This document shows, piece after piece, positions 21,348 to 30,373 of a DNA stretch of 64,000 bases. The notes beneath the pieces are model-generated. The model searched no databases and had not been told where the DNA came from. It saw nothing but the letters and a program-made list of their open reading frames with translations. A program made the translations under genes and the position numbers. The stretch comes from Dokdonella sp. (GTDB lineage Bacteria; Pseudomonadota; Gammaproteobacteria; Xanthomonadales; Rhodanobacteraceae), in the NCBI RefSeq assembly GCF_019634815.1, contig NZ_JAHCAP010000010.1, forward strand, positions 35,362-99,361, read 5' to 3'. Positions within the stretch are counted from its first letter, which is position 1; each line of letters begins with the position of its first letter.

Positions 21348-21899
21348 TTACGGCTGGTCCCACATCACTCGCACGCCACAGAACAGCAACGGCCGTGCGG
21401 AACCGGCATCGAAACCGCTGAAGAAGATCGTGTCGTCGGTTCGATACTGCACGTTGATCACATACGCATGACCCATAGCATCGAAGGCGTGCGCAAGGTC
21501 GGGCGAGAGCAACGACGCATAGCCGCTCGCGTTGGGCGTGAGCATGGCTCCATAGTCATCGAGGGCCCCGGCCGCGTCATAGCGTGTTACCGATGAAAAG
21601 AGTGCATCCGGGCCTTCATCGCGATAGTAGGTACGCAGATAGCGCAATGTCGCACCCTCGGGCAGCATCAGCTTGTGGGTCAATTCCAGGTTGGGCGACA
21701 CGCTCAGACAACCGCCGTTGGCGTATTGGTAGGTCATGCCCGAGCTGCGCGAAACAAAGGTCGCGGCCGGAATCATCCGCCAGTAGGTGGCAAGCACAGA
21801 CGAAGGAGTGGTGTCGGGGGCTGCCGCTCCGGTCGGGCAGGCACCCGCCGCGAGCAGCGCACCCAGCAGCGCCCGCACGAGAGTCACGGAATTTGTCAT
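21348..21899 (-). CDS. Secreted protein of unknown function, paralogue A
   Basis: 183 residues with a signal peptide ([20 protein letters not shown], cleavage near AAA). The mature domain carries [47 protein letters not shown] and FCGVRVMW. The same landmarks, in the same order, occur in the product of the next gene upstream (21910-22491), so the two are tandem paralogues with one conserved cysteine pair (GGC and CG-R) that could form a disulfide. It follows that gene by 10 nt and is followed by a strong terminator. No known family is recognised. Confidence 0.78.
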   Translation of the reverse strand: MTNSVTLVRALLGALLAAGACPTGAAAPDTTPSSVLATYWRMIPAATFVSRSSGMTYQYANGGCLSVSPNLELTHKLMLPEGATLRYLRTYYRDEGPDALFSSVTRYDAAGALDDYGAMLTPNASGYASLLSPDLAHAFDAMGHAYVINVQYRTDDTIFFSGFDAGSARPLLFCGVRVMWDQP

Positions 21900-21909
21900 G
21901 GCCGCGTCC

Positions 21910-22491
21910 TCACGGGATGCTGTAGAAGAGACGCGCGCCGCAGATCGCGGTCGAGGTCGACGGGCCGGCTTGCTTCACGTTGAAGACATAGGACCGCGCG
22001 GAGTTGGCGGTCACGAGGTAGGGCGAGAACGTGAATGTCGCGCTGCTGTAACCAACGGCCGCGACGCTGGTGACCGGACCGTAGTCGCTGGTGTTTCCCG
22101 CTGCATCGTAGGCCGTCACGTACGCGGTGACCGTATTGTTCGCGTCGGTGTCCTTGTAGTAGACCCGCAGCACCGCCATCGATGCGCCGTCTTCGATCTG
22201 GATGTCCGACACCGCGTAATCGCTCTTGGCCTGGATGCAGCCGCCGCTCGTGTAGGTGGTCTGGTCACTGCTCGAGCGTCGATTGAAGGCGCTGGCAGGG
22301 ACGAAGTAGTACTTCCAGGTCACGAGCGGCTGCGCCGCGGCGAAACTCGCCTCCAGTGCATCGTCCGGCCCGAAGTTGAGCTGGCTGACTTGTTCCGGGC
22401 CCTTGCCGGTTCCGTCGCTATCTTGCGCAATAACCGGACCCGCAACGACCAATGCGATCGCCGTGGCGATCACTCGTGCTTTCACGTTCAT
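21910..22491 (-). CDS. Secreted protein of unknown function, paralogue B
   Basis: 193 residues with a clean signal peptide (MNVKARVIATAIALVVAGPV, cleavage after IAQ/QDS). Shared landmarks with paralogue A: VPASAFNRRSSSDQTTY, SGGCIQAKS, LRVYYKDTD, YDAAGNTSDYGPV and ICGARLFY. A GAGG ribosome site lies just before ATG 22491. The pattern YY-D...YDAAG...DYG suggests a small beta-sandwich; the role is unknown. It is the first gene of a two-gene operon ending at the terminator 21251-21292. Confidence 0.8.
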   Translation of the reverse strand: MNVKARVIATAIALVVAGPVIAQDSDGTGKGPEQVSQLNFGPDDALEASFAAAQPLVTWKYYFVPASAFNRRSSSDQTTYTSGGCIQAKSDYAVSDIQIEDGASMAVLRVYYKDTDANNTVTAYVTAYDAAGNTSDYGPVTSVAAVGYSSATFTFSPYLVTANSARSYVFNVKQAGPSTSTAICGARLFYSIP

Positions 22492-22873
22492 GCTGTCAAC
22501 CTCATTTGTTCAAGGACGGAATGCCGCACATCCGCAACGACGTTCGCTCCATCACCTCGATGCGCGGAAGGCGATGGTGCCCTGCACGACGCCCCACTCG
22601 CCGAGACGCGTTCGGCAGCATTTCCGAGAACCGTATCACATTTTGCGAATGACACGCGGACGCAATCGAAATGCGCGATGACCCATTCGAGGGCAGGATC
22701 GACCGGTTCCCGGCAGGAGGGAGGGGCAGGCCTCCCTGCATCGTTTCGGCGTGGGGTCACGGCCGAACCGATCGATGTGTCGCATCACCGATCGACGGAG
22801 AAACCGAGCGGCGTGGGTTCCCGCGGCAGCGGCGGCATAATCGCCGCATGCGACCCTGCCACGCCGCGATCAG
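22492..22873. other. Intergenic region between a divergent gene pair, no gene found
   Basis: About 380 nt between the secreted-protein operon (leftward) and the TDT transporter (rightward). Short frames here have poor codon structure and no family resemblance. It should contain both promoters, but I see no convincing -35/-10 pair and no inverted repeat of note. Confidence 0.5.
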
Positions 22874-23905
22874 GTGAAGGCGCGCCTGCGAGTGAGGGCG
22901 CACGATCTGGCGCCCGGCTGCTTTGCGCTTGTGATGGCTACCGGAATCGTCTCGATCGATGCAAGCCAGCACGGCTTGCCATGGTTGGCGCGCGCGCTGT
23001 TCGCGCTCAACCTGCTTGCCTTTGTCTGCCTGATCGCGCTGAGCGTGCTGCGCTTGATCTGGTTTCGCGACGATTTCATGACCGACTTGCGCAGTCCGGT
23101 GCGCAGCGCGGGATTCCTCACCTTCGTCGCCGGCGCTTGCGTGCTCGGCAGCCAGAGCCTGTTGCTGTTCGACGGGCACTGGCTGGCCTGGCTGCTGTTT
23201 GCACTCGCACTGCCTGCATGGCCGCTGTTCGGCGCCTTCTGGCTGTCCGCACTCGCACGCGCGGCGCGTGAGGGAACCTTGATGCGGAATATCCGCGGCG
23301 GCTGGCTGATTGCCGTGGTTGCGACGCAAGGCTTGGCCGTACTGCTGCTCCTGCTCGCGGTGCGGCAGGGCAGGCTTGCAAGTCTGTGGCAGCCCGCATT
23401 CGGGCTGTTCGTGCTCGGCATCGTGCTCTACCTGCCGATCATCGCGCTGATTCTCTGGCGCCTGCTGTGCCTGCCGCTGCGGCCACGCGAGCTCACGCCG
23501 CCGTACTGGATCACGATGGGCGCGCTGGCCATCAGCACGCTTGCGAGCAGCTTGCTGCTGCGGCACCTGCCGCCCGCGCCGCCACGCGTGGCGCTGCTGT
23601 TGCCGCAGCTGGTTCAAGGCCTGTGGTTCGCCGCAACTGGCTGGCTGCTGGTGATGATCGTGTTGTGGGCGTGGCGCTGGTGGCACGTGCCGATTCGCTA
23701 CGGCATCGAGGCCTGGGACATCGTGTTTCCACTGGGCATGTACACCGTCGGCACGTTCGAGCTTGCCGCCGCGCTGCCATGTCCCGCGCTGCTCGCGATC
23801 CCGCGTGTCGGCGTCTACGTGAGCCTCGTCGTCTGGGCGCTGGCCGCGATCGGCGCACTGCGCCGTGGCCTGCGCAGCGCGCGCCTCGCGCGGCGGCGGC
23901 ACTGA
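22874..23905 (+). CDS. TDT (TehA/Mae1)-family membrane transporter
   Basis: 343 residues with about ten hydrophobic helices, the size and topology of the tellurite-resistance/dicarboxylate transporter family. The N-terminal family signature is LAPGCFALVMATGIVSI. Charged loop RNIRGGWLIAVVATQGLAVL and the last part WDIVFPLGMYTVGTFELAA are typical of TDT members. A GTG start at 22874 is used; GTG 22886 is an alternative and no clear ribosome site decides. Substrate (C4-dicarboxylate, sulfite, tellurite or anion) cannot be predicted. It converges on the RND pump gene. Confidence 0.85.
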   Translation: MKARLRVRAHDLAPGCFALVMATGIVSIDASQHGLPWLARALFALNLLAFVCLIALSVLRLIWFRDDFMTDLRSPVRSAGFLTFVAGACVLGSQSLLLFDGHWLAWLLFALALPAWPLFGAFWLSALARAAREGTLMRNIRGGWLIAVVATQGLAVLLLLLAVRQGRLASLWQPAFGLFVLGIVLYLPIIALILWRLLCLPLRPRELTPPYWITMGALAISTLASSLLLRHLPPAPPRVALLLPQLVQGLWFAATGWLLVMIVLWAWRWWHVPIRYGIEAWDIVFPLGMYTVGTFELAAALPCPALLAIPRVGVYVSLVVWALAAIGALRRGLRSARLARRRH

Positions 23906-23931
23906 CGCGAGGCCGGGAGCGCACGCGCGGT

Positions 23932-26900
23932 TCAGTTTGCCGGCGGGGTCTTGCGCGCCGAACGCTGCATGATCAAACGGAAGAACAGCGGGATGAAGAA
24001 GATCGCGATGAAGGTTGCCGCGAGCATGCCGCCGATCACCGGCCAGCCGAGCGCGTGACGACTGGCGGCGCCGGCGCCGCTCGAGGTCACCAACGGCACG
24101 CAGCCGAGGATGAAGGCGAGCGAGGTCATCACGATCGGGCGGAAGCGCAAGCGCGCCGCTTCGAGCGCGGCATCGAGCAGGCCCATGCCTTCCTGATGCT
24201 TCATCACCGCGAATTCGACGATGAGGATTGCGTTCTTGGCCGCGAGACCGACCAGGGTGACCAGGCCGATCTGGAAATAGACATTGTTGGTCTGGCCAAC
24301 CAGCCAGGTGGCAAGCAAGGCGCCGAACAGCGCAAACGGCACGGCGGTGATCACCGCGAACGGCAGGCTCCAGCGCTCGTACTGTGCGGCGAGAATGAGG
24401 AAGATCATGATGATGCCGAAGGCGAAGGCGAGCGCCGCGGTACTGCCGGCCCTGCTCTCCTGATAGGCGGAGCCGGTCCACTCGAGCTTGGCATCGTTGC
24501 CCAGCGTCTGCGCGGCGACTTCCTCCAACGCCTTGATCGCCTGACCCGAACTGTAGCCGGCCGCGGGCTGGGCCATGATCTTGGCCGCCTGGAATACGTT
24601 GAAGCGCTCGACCAGTTCCGGGCCGACCGTGTCCTTGACCGTGACCAGACTCGTCAATGGAATCATCTGGCCATCCTGCGAGCGCACGTAGACGTTGCGG
24701 ACGTCCTCGCGGTGGGCGCGATAGTCGGCTTCCGATTGCACCTGCACGCGGTAGGTACGGCCGAACTGGTTGAAGTCGTTGACGTAGACCTGGCCGAAGG
24801 TCGCCTGCATGGTGTCGAACACCGACCGGATCGGCACGCCGAGTGCCTTCGCCTTGTCGCGGTCGAGGTCGAGGAAGATCTGCGGCACATTGGCACGGAA
24901 GGTCGAAGTCACGCTCTGAAACTCGGCCCGCTTGCCGGCCGCATCGAGCAACTTCTGCACCTCGGCGGCGAACGCCGCGGTGCCGCCCGAGCCGCGGTTC
25001 TGCAGGTAGCCTTCGAGCCCGCCGGTGGTCGACATGCCGCTGATCGGCGGCGGATTGAACGCCGCGGCAAAGCCATCCTTGATCGTCATGTAGGCCTGCC
25101 CCTGCAGGGACTGCGCGAGCGAGGCTGCATCGTCGCCCTTGCCCTTGCGCTCCTTCCAGTCCTTGAGCGTGATGAAGGCCAGTCCGCTGTTGCTGATCAC
25201 CGCGCCCGAGAGGATGTCGAAGCCCGCGAAGGTGACGACATTGGCAACATTCTTGTTGGCCAGCACCATCGCATCAAATTGATCGGCAACCGCCTGGGTG
25301 CGCGTGAGCGAGGCCGCATCGGGCAGGAACACCGCCGCCAGCAGATAGCCTTGATCCTCGTTGGGCACGAGTTCGCCGGGCACGCGCTTGAACAGGCCGA
25401 AGCTGCCGAGCAGGATCAGGCCGACCAGCAGAAAGGCAACGCCGACGCGGCGATTGAGGAAGGCCACGCCGCCGACGTACTTGCCGGTGATGCGGTCGAA
25501 CTGGCGGTTGAACCAGACGAAGAAACGCGCCGGCTCATGGTGGCCCTGCTTGAGGATCACCGCACACAGCGCCGGCGAAAGCGTGAGCGCCACCACGCCC
25601 GAGATCGCCACCGAAATCGCCACCGTGACCGCGAACTGCTTGTACATCACGCCGGTCATGCCGCCCATGAACGCCACTGGCAGAAACACCGCGCACAACA
25701 CCAGCACAATCGCCACCACCGGCCCGGCGACCTCTTCCATCGCCAGAATCGCCGCCTGTTTGGGCGAACACTTCTGCTCGCTCATGATGCGCTCCACATT
25801 CTCGAGCACCACGATCGCGTCATCCACGACGATGCCGATCGCGAGCACCATGCCGAACAGGGTGAGCAGGTTGATCGAAAAGCCGAGCAGGAGCATGCCG
25901 GCGAAGGTGCCGATCAGGGACACCGGTACCGCGATGCACGGAATCAGCGTGGCGCGGAAGTTCTGCAGGAACAGGAACACCACGAGGAACACCAGCACGA
26001 TCGCCTCGAACAGGGTGTGCACGACCTCCTCGATCGACAGCTTGACGAAGCGGGTGGTGTCGTAGGGCACGTTGTAGTGCACATCGTGCGGGAAGCGCGC
26101 CTTGAGCTCTTCCATCTTCGCCACCACCGCATCGGCCACGGCCACCGCGTTGGCCCCGGGCTGCATGTAGACGGCAATGCCGATCGCGGGCTTGCCGTTG
26201 GCGTGGGCGATGAGGTCGTAATCCTGGCCGCCCATCTCCACGCGCGCGACATCGCCGAGGCGGATCGTGGAGCCATCGGGCATCGCGCGCACGATGATGT
26301 TGGCGAACTCATCGGGGCTGCTCAGCCGCCCCTTGGTCTGCACCGTGTAGGTGAAATCCACACTCGCACGGGTCGGCTGCGAACCGATCTTGCCGGCCGC
26401 GAACTGCGCGTTCTGCTCGCGGATCGCGCCGATCACGTCGCTCGGCGTGAGGTCGAGCTGGGCCAGCCGGTCGGGACGCAACCAGATGCGCATCGCGTAG
26501 TCGGTACCGCCAAACAGCATGGTGTCACCGACGCCACTGACGCGCTTGAGCTCATCGATGATGTTGAGCAGGGCGTAGTTGGACAGGTAGGTGGTGTCGT
26601 GGCTGCCCTGCGGTGAATCGAGCGTGACCACCTGCAGAATCGACGTCGACTTCTTCTTGACCGTCACGCCCTGCTGCTTGACCTCCTCGGGCAGTTGCGC
26701 AATGGCCGCCGATACGCGGTTGTTGACGTTGATGGCCGCCTGCTCGGGATCGGTGCCGATGTCGAAATACACGCTCAGCGTCATCAGCCCGTTGGAGGCC
26801 GAGCCCGATTCCATGTAGATCATGTTCTCGACGCCGTTGATCTGCTGCTCGAGCGGTGCGGCCACGGTCTGCGACACCACCTCGGGGGTCGCGCCCGGAT

Positions 26901-27048
26901 AAAACGCCTGCACCGACACCACCGGCGGAGTGATCTCGGGATACTGCTCGACCGGCAGGCTGCGCATGGCCGCGAGGCCCGCGAACACGATCACGATCGA
27001 GATGACGGAGGCAAAAATCGGCCGCTCGATGAAGAACCGCGAGAACAT
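23932..27048 (-). CDS. RND multidrug efflux transporter, HAE1 (AcrB) family
   Basis: 1038 residues, starting with the canonical [20 protein letters not shown]. Inner-membrane proton antiporter with 12 helices and two large periplasmic loops. The proton-relay residues are present: the DD pair in helix 4 ([18 protein letters not shown]) and the Lys in helix 10 ([20 protein letters not shown]). [16 protein letters not shown] and the C-terminal [12 protein letters not shown] are family hallmarks. It is transcribed 8 nt after the adaptor gene. No TolC-type outer-membrane channel gene is adjacent, so one from elsewhere in the genome must be used. Substrates are unknown. Confidence 0.96.
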   Translation of the reverse strand: MFSRFFIERPIFASVISIVIVFAGLAAMRSLPVEQYPEITPPVVSVQAFYPGATPEVVSQTVAAPLEQQINGVENMIYMESGSASNGLMTLSVYFDIGTDPEQAAINVNNRVSAAIAQLPEEVKQQGVTVKKKSTSILQVVTLDSPQGSHDTTYLSNYALLNIIDELKRVSGVGDTMLFGGTDYAMRIWLRPDRLAQLDLTPSDVIGAIREQNAQFAAGKIGSQPTRASVDFTYTVQTKGRLSSPDEFANIIVRAMPDGSTIRLGDVARVEMGGQDYDLIAHANGKPAIGIAVYMQPGANAVAVADAVVAKMEELKARFPHDVHYNVPYDTTRFVKLSIEEVVHTLFEAIVLVFLVVFLFLQNFRATLIPCIAVPVSLIGTFAGMLLLGFSINLLTLFGMVLAIGIVVDDAIVVLENVERIMSEQKCSPKQAAILAMEEVAGPVVAIVLVLCAVFLPVAFMGGMTGVMYKQFAVTVAISVAISGVVALTLSPALCAVILKQGHHEPARFFVWFNRQFDRITGKYVGGVAFLNRRVGVAFLLVGLILLGSFGLFKRVPGELVPNEDQGYLLAAVFLPDAASLTRTQAVADQFDAMVLANKNVANVVTFAGFDILSGAVISNSGLAFITLKDWKERKGKGDDAASLAQSLQGQAYMTIKDGFAAAFNPPPISGMSTTGGLEGYLQNRGSGGTAAFAAEVQKLLDAAGKRAEFQSVTSTFRANVPQIFLDLDRDKAKALGVPIRSVFDTMQATFGQVYVNDFNQFGRTYRVQVQSEADYRAHREDVRNVYVRSQDGQMIPLTSLVTVKDTVGPELVERFNVFQAAKIMAQPAAGYSSGQAIKALEEVAAQTLGNDAKLEWTGSAYQESRAGSTAALAFAFGIIMIFLILAAQYERWSLPFAVITAVPFALFGALLATWLVGQTNNVYFQIGLVTLVGLAAKNAILIVEFAVMKHQEGMGLLDAALEAARLRFRPIVMTSLAFILGCVPLVTSSGAGAASRHALGWPVIGGMLAATFIAIFFIPLFFRLIMQRSARKTPPAN

Positions 27049-27056
27049 GGCGCGGC

Positions 27057-28238
27057 CTACTTCGCGGTCTGCGCAGTCGGCGCTGCGCTGGTGGCCAGGC
27101 TCGGTGCGACCCTGGTCCCGGGGCGCGCCTTGAGCAGGCCCTCGACGACCACGCGATCGCCCGCCTTGAGCCCTTCCTTGACCAGCACCATGCCATCGCT
27201 GGTGTAGCCCAGAGTCACGGTGCGCGGCTCGATCACATCGTCCTTGCCGACCACCATCACCATCTTGTCGGCCTGTGCCTGCACGATCGCTCGCTGCGGA
27301 ACCTGCAGGACATTCTTGAGCAGGCCGAGGTCGAGGATCACGCGCACGAACTGGCCTGGCAGCAGGTGCTCGTCGGGATTGTCGAAGATCGCCCGCGCAC
27401 GAATCGTCCCGGTGCGCGTGTCGACGCGACTGTCGGAGAAGTTCACATGCCCGGCATGGCTGTAGATGCTGCCATCGGCCAGCCGCAAGCGTACCGGCCA
27501 ATCCTCATCGCCATCGTCTTCGATCGTGCCGTCATGCTGCATCCGCTCGAGGTTGAGTCGATCCTGTTCTGGATAGGCGAAATTCGCGTACATGGGGTCG
27601 AGCTGCGAGATCGTCGTCAACAGGCCGCTCTCGCTGCCCGCGACGACCAGACTGCCTTCGGACTGGGTGCCCTTGCTGGTCACGCCCGCAATCGGCGCGG
27701 TGACGTGGGTGTAGTCGAGGTTGAGTTCGGCCTCCTTGACCCGCGCGCGCGCCGACTGCGCATTGGCCACTGCGGCATCGTAGGCGGCGATGGTGTCGTC
27801 GTAATCGCGTCGGCTGACCACGTGCTTGGCAAACAGCGGCACCATGCGGTCGCGGTCGGCCTTGGCCTTGTTGAGGGCCGCCTGCGCCTGGGCCAGGCCA
27901 CCGCGGACCTGCTCCAGCGCGGCTTGGTAGGGCGCGGGGTCGATTTCGAACAAAACCTGCCCGGCCTTGACTGCCTCGCCTTCGGTGTAGGTGCGCTTGA
28001 GCAGGATCCCGCTGACGCGCGCGCGTACCTCGACTTCGCGGAAACCCGCGGTTTCGCCGACATACTCGATGCTCAGGGGCATCGACGAGGGCTGCATCTG
28101 GACCACCGTCACCGGCGCTGGCGGAGGCGCCTGGCCGCCGTCCTTGCTGCCGCATGCAGCCAGGGGGACCAGTGTCGCCATCAGGATCACCCAACGCGCG
28201 CGCGCGCGCAGCCCAAAGCCCTGCCCCTGCCTCATCAT
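27057..28238 (-). CDS. RND efflux periplasmic adaptor (AcrA/MexA type), lipoprotein
   Basis: 393 residues. The signal ends in a lipobox (LVPLAACGS), so the protein is lipid-anchored in the inner membrane facing the periplasm. The barrel-sandwich/hairpin layout is clear: [34 protein letters not shown], a coiled hairpin, [15 protein letters not shown], and [20 protein letters not shown] double ATG (28238 and 28235) follows an AGGGGA ribosome site; the first is taken. It precedes the AcrB-type pump by 8 nt. Confidence 0.95.
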   Translation of the reverse strand: MMRQGQGFGLRARARWVILMATLVPLAACGSKDGGQAPPPAPVTVVQMQPSSMPLSIEYVGETAGFREVEVRARVSGILLKRTYTEGEAVKAGQVLFEIDPAPYQAALEQVRGGLAQAQAALNKAKADRDRMVPLFAKHVVSRRDYDDTIAAYDAAVANAQSARARVKEAELNLDYTHVTAPIAGVTSKGTQSEGSLVVAGSESGLLTTISQLDPMYANFAYPEQDRLNLERMQHDGTIEDDGDEDWPVRLRLADGSIYSHAGHVNFSDSRVDTRTGTIRARAIFDNPDEHLLPGQFVRVILDLGLLKNVLQVPQRAIVQAQADKMVMVVGKDDVIEPRTVTLGYTSDGMVLVKEGLKAGDRVVVEGLLKARPGTRVAPSLATSAAPTAQTAK

Positions 28239-28562
28239 GCTTTCCCCTGATCTGGAATCTGGAAGTGCACGCCGCGGGGCCTGCACACCGCGCCATGGCG
28301 GTGGCGGCGACCCCGGATGCGAACGCGAACCGTGTGCGCAATACTAAGCCTTTGGCGCAGCTTGCGTGTCGGCGATTGGGTCCTTGGGAGCCTTGAGCGC
28401 CAAAACGCAGCGTCAAGGATCACCGGCGGCTCGTGCGATGGCGTTGCGACGAGCAGGCCGAACCTGACCGCCACACGGCATCCGGAAGGCTTGATTGGCA
28501 CAAATGCTGCATCGGGTCACCCATCGCTGACCTTCGCGCCAGCTCAGGCACCAACACCGACC
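28239..28562. other. Divergent regulatory region between efflux and hemerythrin-GGDEF genes
   Basis: 324 nt without a credible gene. It should hold the promoters of the leftward efflux operon and the rightward cyclase gene. I see no TetR-type palindrome or clear promoter pair; no local efflux regulator gene is present. Confidence 0.4.
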
Positions 28563-29681
28563 ATGTTCAACCTGTTCACCTGGAACGACGCCTTCGTCAC
28601 CGCAATCCCGCTGGTCGACGAACAGCACCGGGTGCTGGTCGACCTGATCAACCAGCTCGGCGAGCTGTGCACCTCGGCCAAGGACATCGGCCAACGCGAT
28701 TTCGTGGCAGCACGCGACGCCTTGGTGGCCTATGCCGAGGCCCATTTCCGCGACGAAGAGGCGCACATGGCGAAGTGCGGCCTCGATCCGCGCTTCCAGC
28801 GCACGCACTGTGCTGCGCATTGGGCCTTCGTCAAGCGCGTGCAACATCTGGGTGGCGGCGCCGAGCAGTCGCCGCGCAGCATGCATGCCGTGCTCGACTA
28901 TCTGGTGTGCTGGCTGACCGACCACATCCTCGTGGTCGATCTGAGCATGGCGCGTCAGGAACAGGCGATCCTCGCCGGCAAATCGCCGCAACAAGCCTAT
29001 GACGAGGACATGCAGTTCACGCGCCCGAGCGCCGAGCCGGTCACTGCCGCGCTGCGCGGCTTGTTGTGGAAACTCGCCGAGAGCAATGACCAGCTGCGCA
29101 AGCTCAACCATGAACTCGAGCAGCGCGTCGAGGAACGCACGGCCGACCTCGACTACGCCAATCGGCAATTGCGCATCCTGTCCAATCAGGACGACCTCAC
29201 CGGCCTGCCCAACCACCGCTATGCGGTCACCATGCTCGATCACCTGTGGGCGTTGGCCGCGGACACGCCCTTCGCGATTCTTCTGCTCGATGCCGATCGC
29301 TTCAAGGTCGTCAATGACAAACACGGCCACGCCATTGGCGACGAACTGTTGCGCCACCTCGCGCAGCGACTGCGCGACGCGGTGCGCAGCAGCGACATCG
29401 TCTGCCGCTTTGGGGGCGACGAGTTTCTCGTGATCTGCCCCGACAGCAATCGCGACTGCGCCATCAAGGTCGCGCAATTCGTGCTCGATGCACAAACGCC
29501 GTTTTTTGCCCATGGCCAGGAACCATGTTGGGATGGCGCACTGAGCATCGGCGTGGCGACCGTGGGGCCGGGCATCGATTCGATCCAGGCCCTGCTCGAA
29601 TCAGCCGATCGAGCGCTGTATCGCGCCAAGCAGAACGGCGGCAGCCGTTTCGCGCTCGACGAGGGGCCGCGCGCGGCCTGA
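28563..29681 (+). CDS. Bacteriohemerythrin-diguanylate cyclase fusion
   Basis: 372 residues. The N-terminal hemerythrin domain (1-140) has the di-iron ligands in order: DEQHRVLVDLIN (His), HFRDEEAHM (H-X3-E), HCAAHWAF (H-X3-H) and HILVVDLSMA (H...D). A coiled coil (ESNDQLRKLNHELEQRVEER) links it to a GGDEF domain with an intact active site RFGGDEFLVI and an inhibitory I-site RSSD exactly five residues before it. It should make cyclic-di-GMP, with oxygen or redox state sensed by the di-iron site, in the cytosol. ATG 28563 gives the canonical MFNLFTWND start; the long upstream extension is non-coding. Confidence 0.93.
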   Translation: MFNLFTWNDAFVTAIPLVDEQHRVLVDLINQLGELCTSAKDIGQRDFVAARDALVAYAEAHFRDEEAHMAKCGLDPRFQRTHCAAHWAFVKRVQHLGGGAEQSPRSMHAVLDYLVCWLTDHILVVDLSMARQEQAILAGKSPQQAYDEDMQFTRPSAEPVTAALRGLLWKLAESNDQLRKLNHELEQRVEERTADLDYANRQLRILSNQDDLTGLPNHRYAVTMLDHLWALAADTPFAILLLDADRFKVVNDKHGHAIGDELLRHLAQRLRDAVRSSDIVCRFGGDEFLVICPDSNRDCAIKVAQFVLDAQTPFFAHGQEPCWDGALSIGVATVGPGIDSIQALLESADRALYRAKQNGGSRFALDEGPRAA

Positions 29682-29686
29682 GCGCG

Positions 29687-30217
29687 TCAGTTCGGCGCGC
29701 GCTGGCGACGGCGTGGCGTGACGGCAGAACGAGACTTGCCAGCGTCGCTGCGCGGCGGCGACAGCGCACGGCTGGGCACCGGCATCGACAGCACGATCGA
29801 AGTCGAGGTGGTTCCGAACGGCGTGAGCTGGTCGATCAAGTGCTCGAGGTCCTCGATCGAGGCCACCGCGATCTTCGCAGTGAAGGAGTCGGCACCGGTG
29901 CCGCGATAGCACTCGAGCACCTCGGGCATCTCGCGCACCGTGGTGGTCACGCGTGCGAGTACGTCGCCGACCACGTTCATGCGCACGATCGCGAGAATCG
30001 GTCGCCCGATTCGCGCCAGATCAACTTGTGCGCGATAGCCGACGATCACGCCGGCGGCTTCGAGTTGGCGCACGCGCTCGGCTGCTGCCGGCGTGGACAG
30101 GCCCACACGCCGCCCGAGCTCGGTAAACGTGACGCGCCCGTCCTCCTGCAGCACTTCGAGGATGCGCCAATCGAGCCTGTCGAGTGTGTTTTTAGGTTCT
30201 GAGGTGATTTTTACCAT
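29687..30217 (-). CDS. Lrp/AsnC-family transcriptional regulator
   Basis: 176 residues. N-terminal winged HTH (LDRLDWRILEVLQEDGRVTF, then ELGRRVGLSTPAAAERVRQL) and the C-terminal RAM/AsnC ligand-binding domain (VIVGYRAQVDLARIGRPILA; CYRGTGADSFTAKIAVASIE). A basic tail of about 30 residues extends beyond the usual end. It is divergently transcribed from the double tryptophanase gene with a 156-nt gap, the typical layout of an amino-acid-responsive local regulator controlling its neighbour (inference). The gene converges with the hemerythrin-GGDEF gene, leaving 5 nt between stops. Confidence 0.93.
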   Translation of the reverse strand: MVKITSEPKNTLDRLDWRILEVLQEDGRVTFTELGRRVGLSTPAAAERVRQLEAAGVIVGYRAQVDLARIGRPILAIVRMNVVGDVLARVTTTVREMPEVLECYRGTGADSFTAKIAVASIEDLEHLIDQLTPFGTTSTSIVLSMPVPSRALSPPRSDAGKSRSAVTPRRRQRAPN

Positions 30218-30226
30218 TGTCTTGAA

Positions 30227-30279
30227 TATGTTTCGTGTGTGGCCATTGGCGCCTAACGTATTGCATTCAAACACGCAAA
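30227..30279. promoter_or_regulatory. Imperfect inverted repeat, candidate Lrp-type operator
   Basis: In the AT-richer gap between the Lrp gene and the lyase gene, TTTCGTGT (30231-30238) is mirrored by ACACGCAAA (30271-30279), differing by one inserted base. The right arm overlaps the spacer of the predicted lyase promoter. This fits binding by the adjacent Lrp regulator but is only a sequence resemblance. Confidence 0.35.
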
Positions 30280-30294
30280 GCGCCTTTCTACAAT
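30266..30294 (+). promoter_or_regulatory. Predicted sigma-70 promoter of the double tryptophanase gene
   Basis: TTCAAA (-35, 4/6) and TACAAT (-10, 5/6) are separated by 17 nt. The expected start near 30301 gives a leader of about 70 nt before ATG 30374, which has a GGAG site. No competing ORF is needed to explain this leader. Confidence 0.6.
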
Positions 30295-30373
30295 GCTTGC
30301 CTTCCGTGCGCTGTTTGCGGGCTTGGGCCTGGCTGCGGCGCGCCCGTCTTCCCGTCCGCTTCCGGAGCACGCC

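Noticed and set aside
22488..22760. 90-codon minus-strand ORF before the secreted-protein operon
   Set aside because: No domain or signal peptide, poor ribosome site; likely random open frame in the promoter region.
23386..26616. 1076-codon plus-strand ORF
   Set aside because: Antisense to the AcrB-type pump; repetitive His/Asp/Arg composition and no domain.
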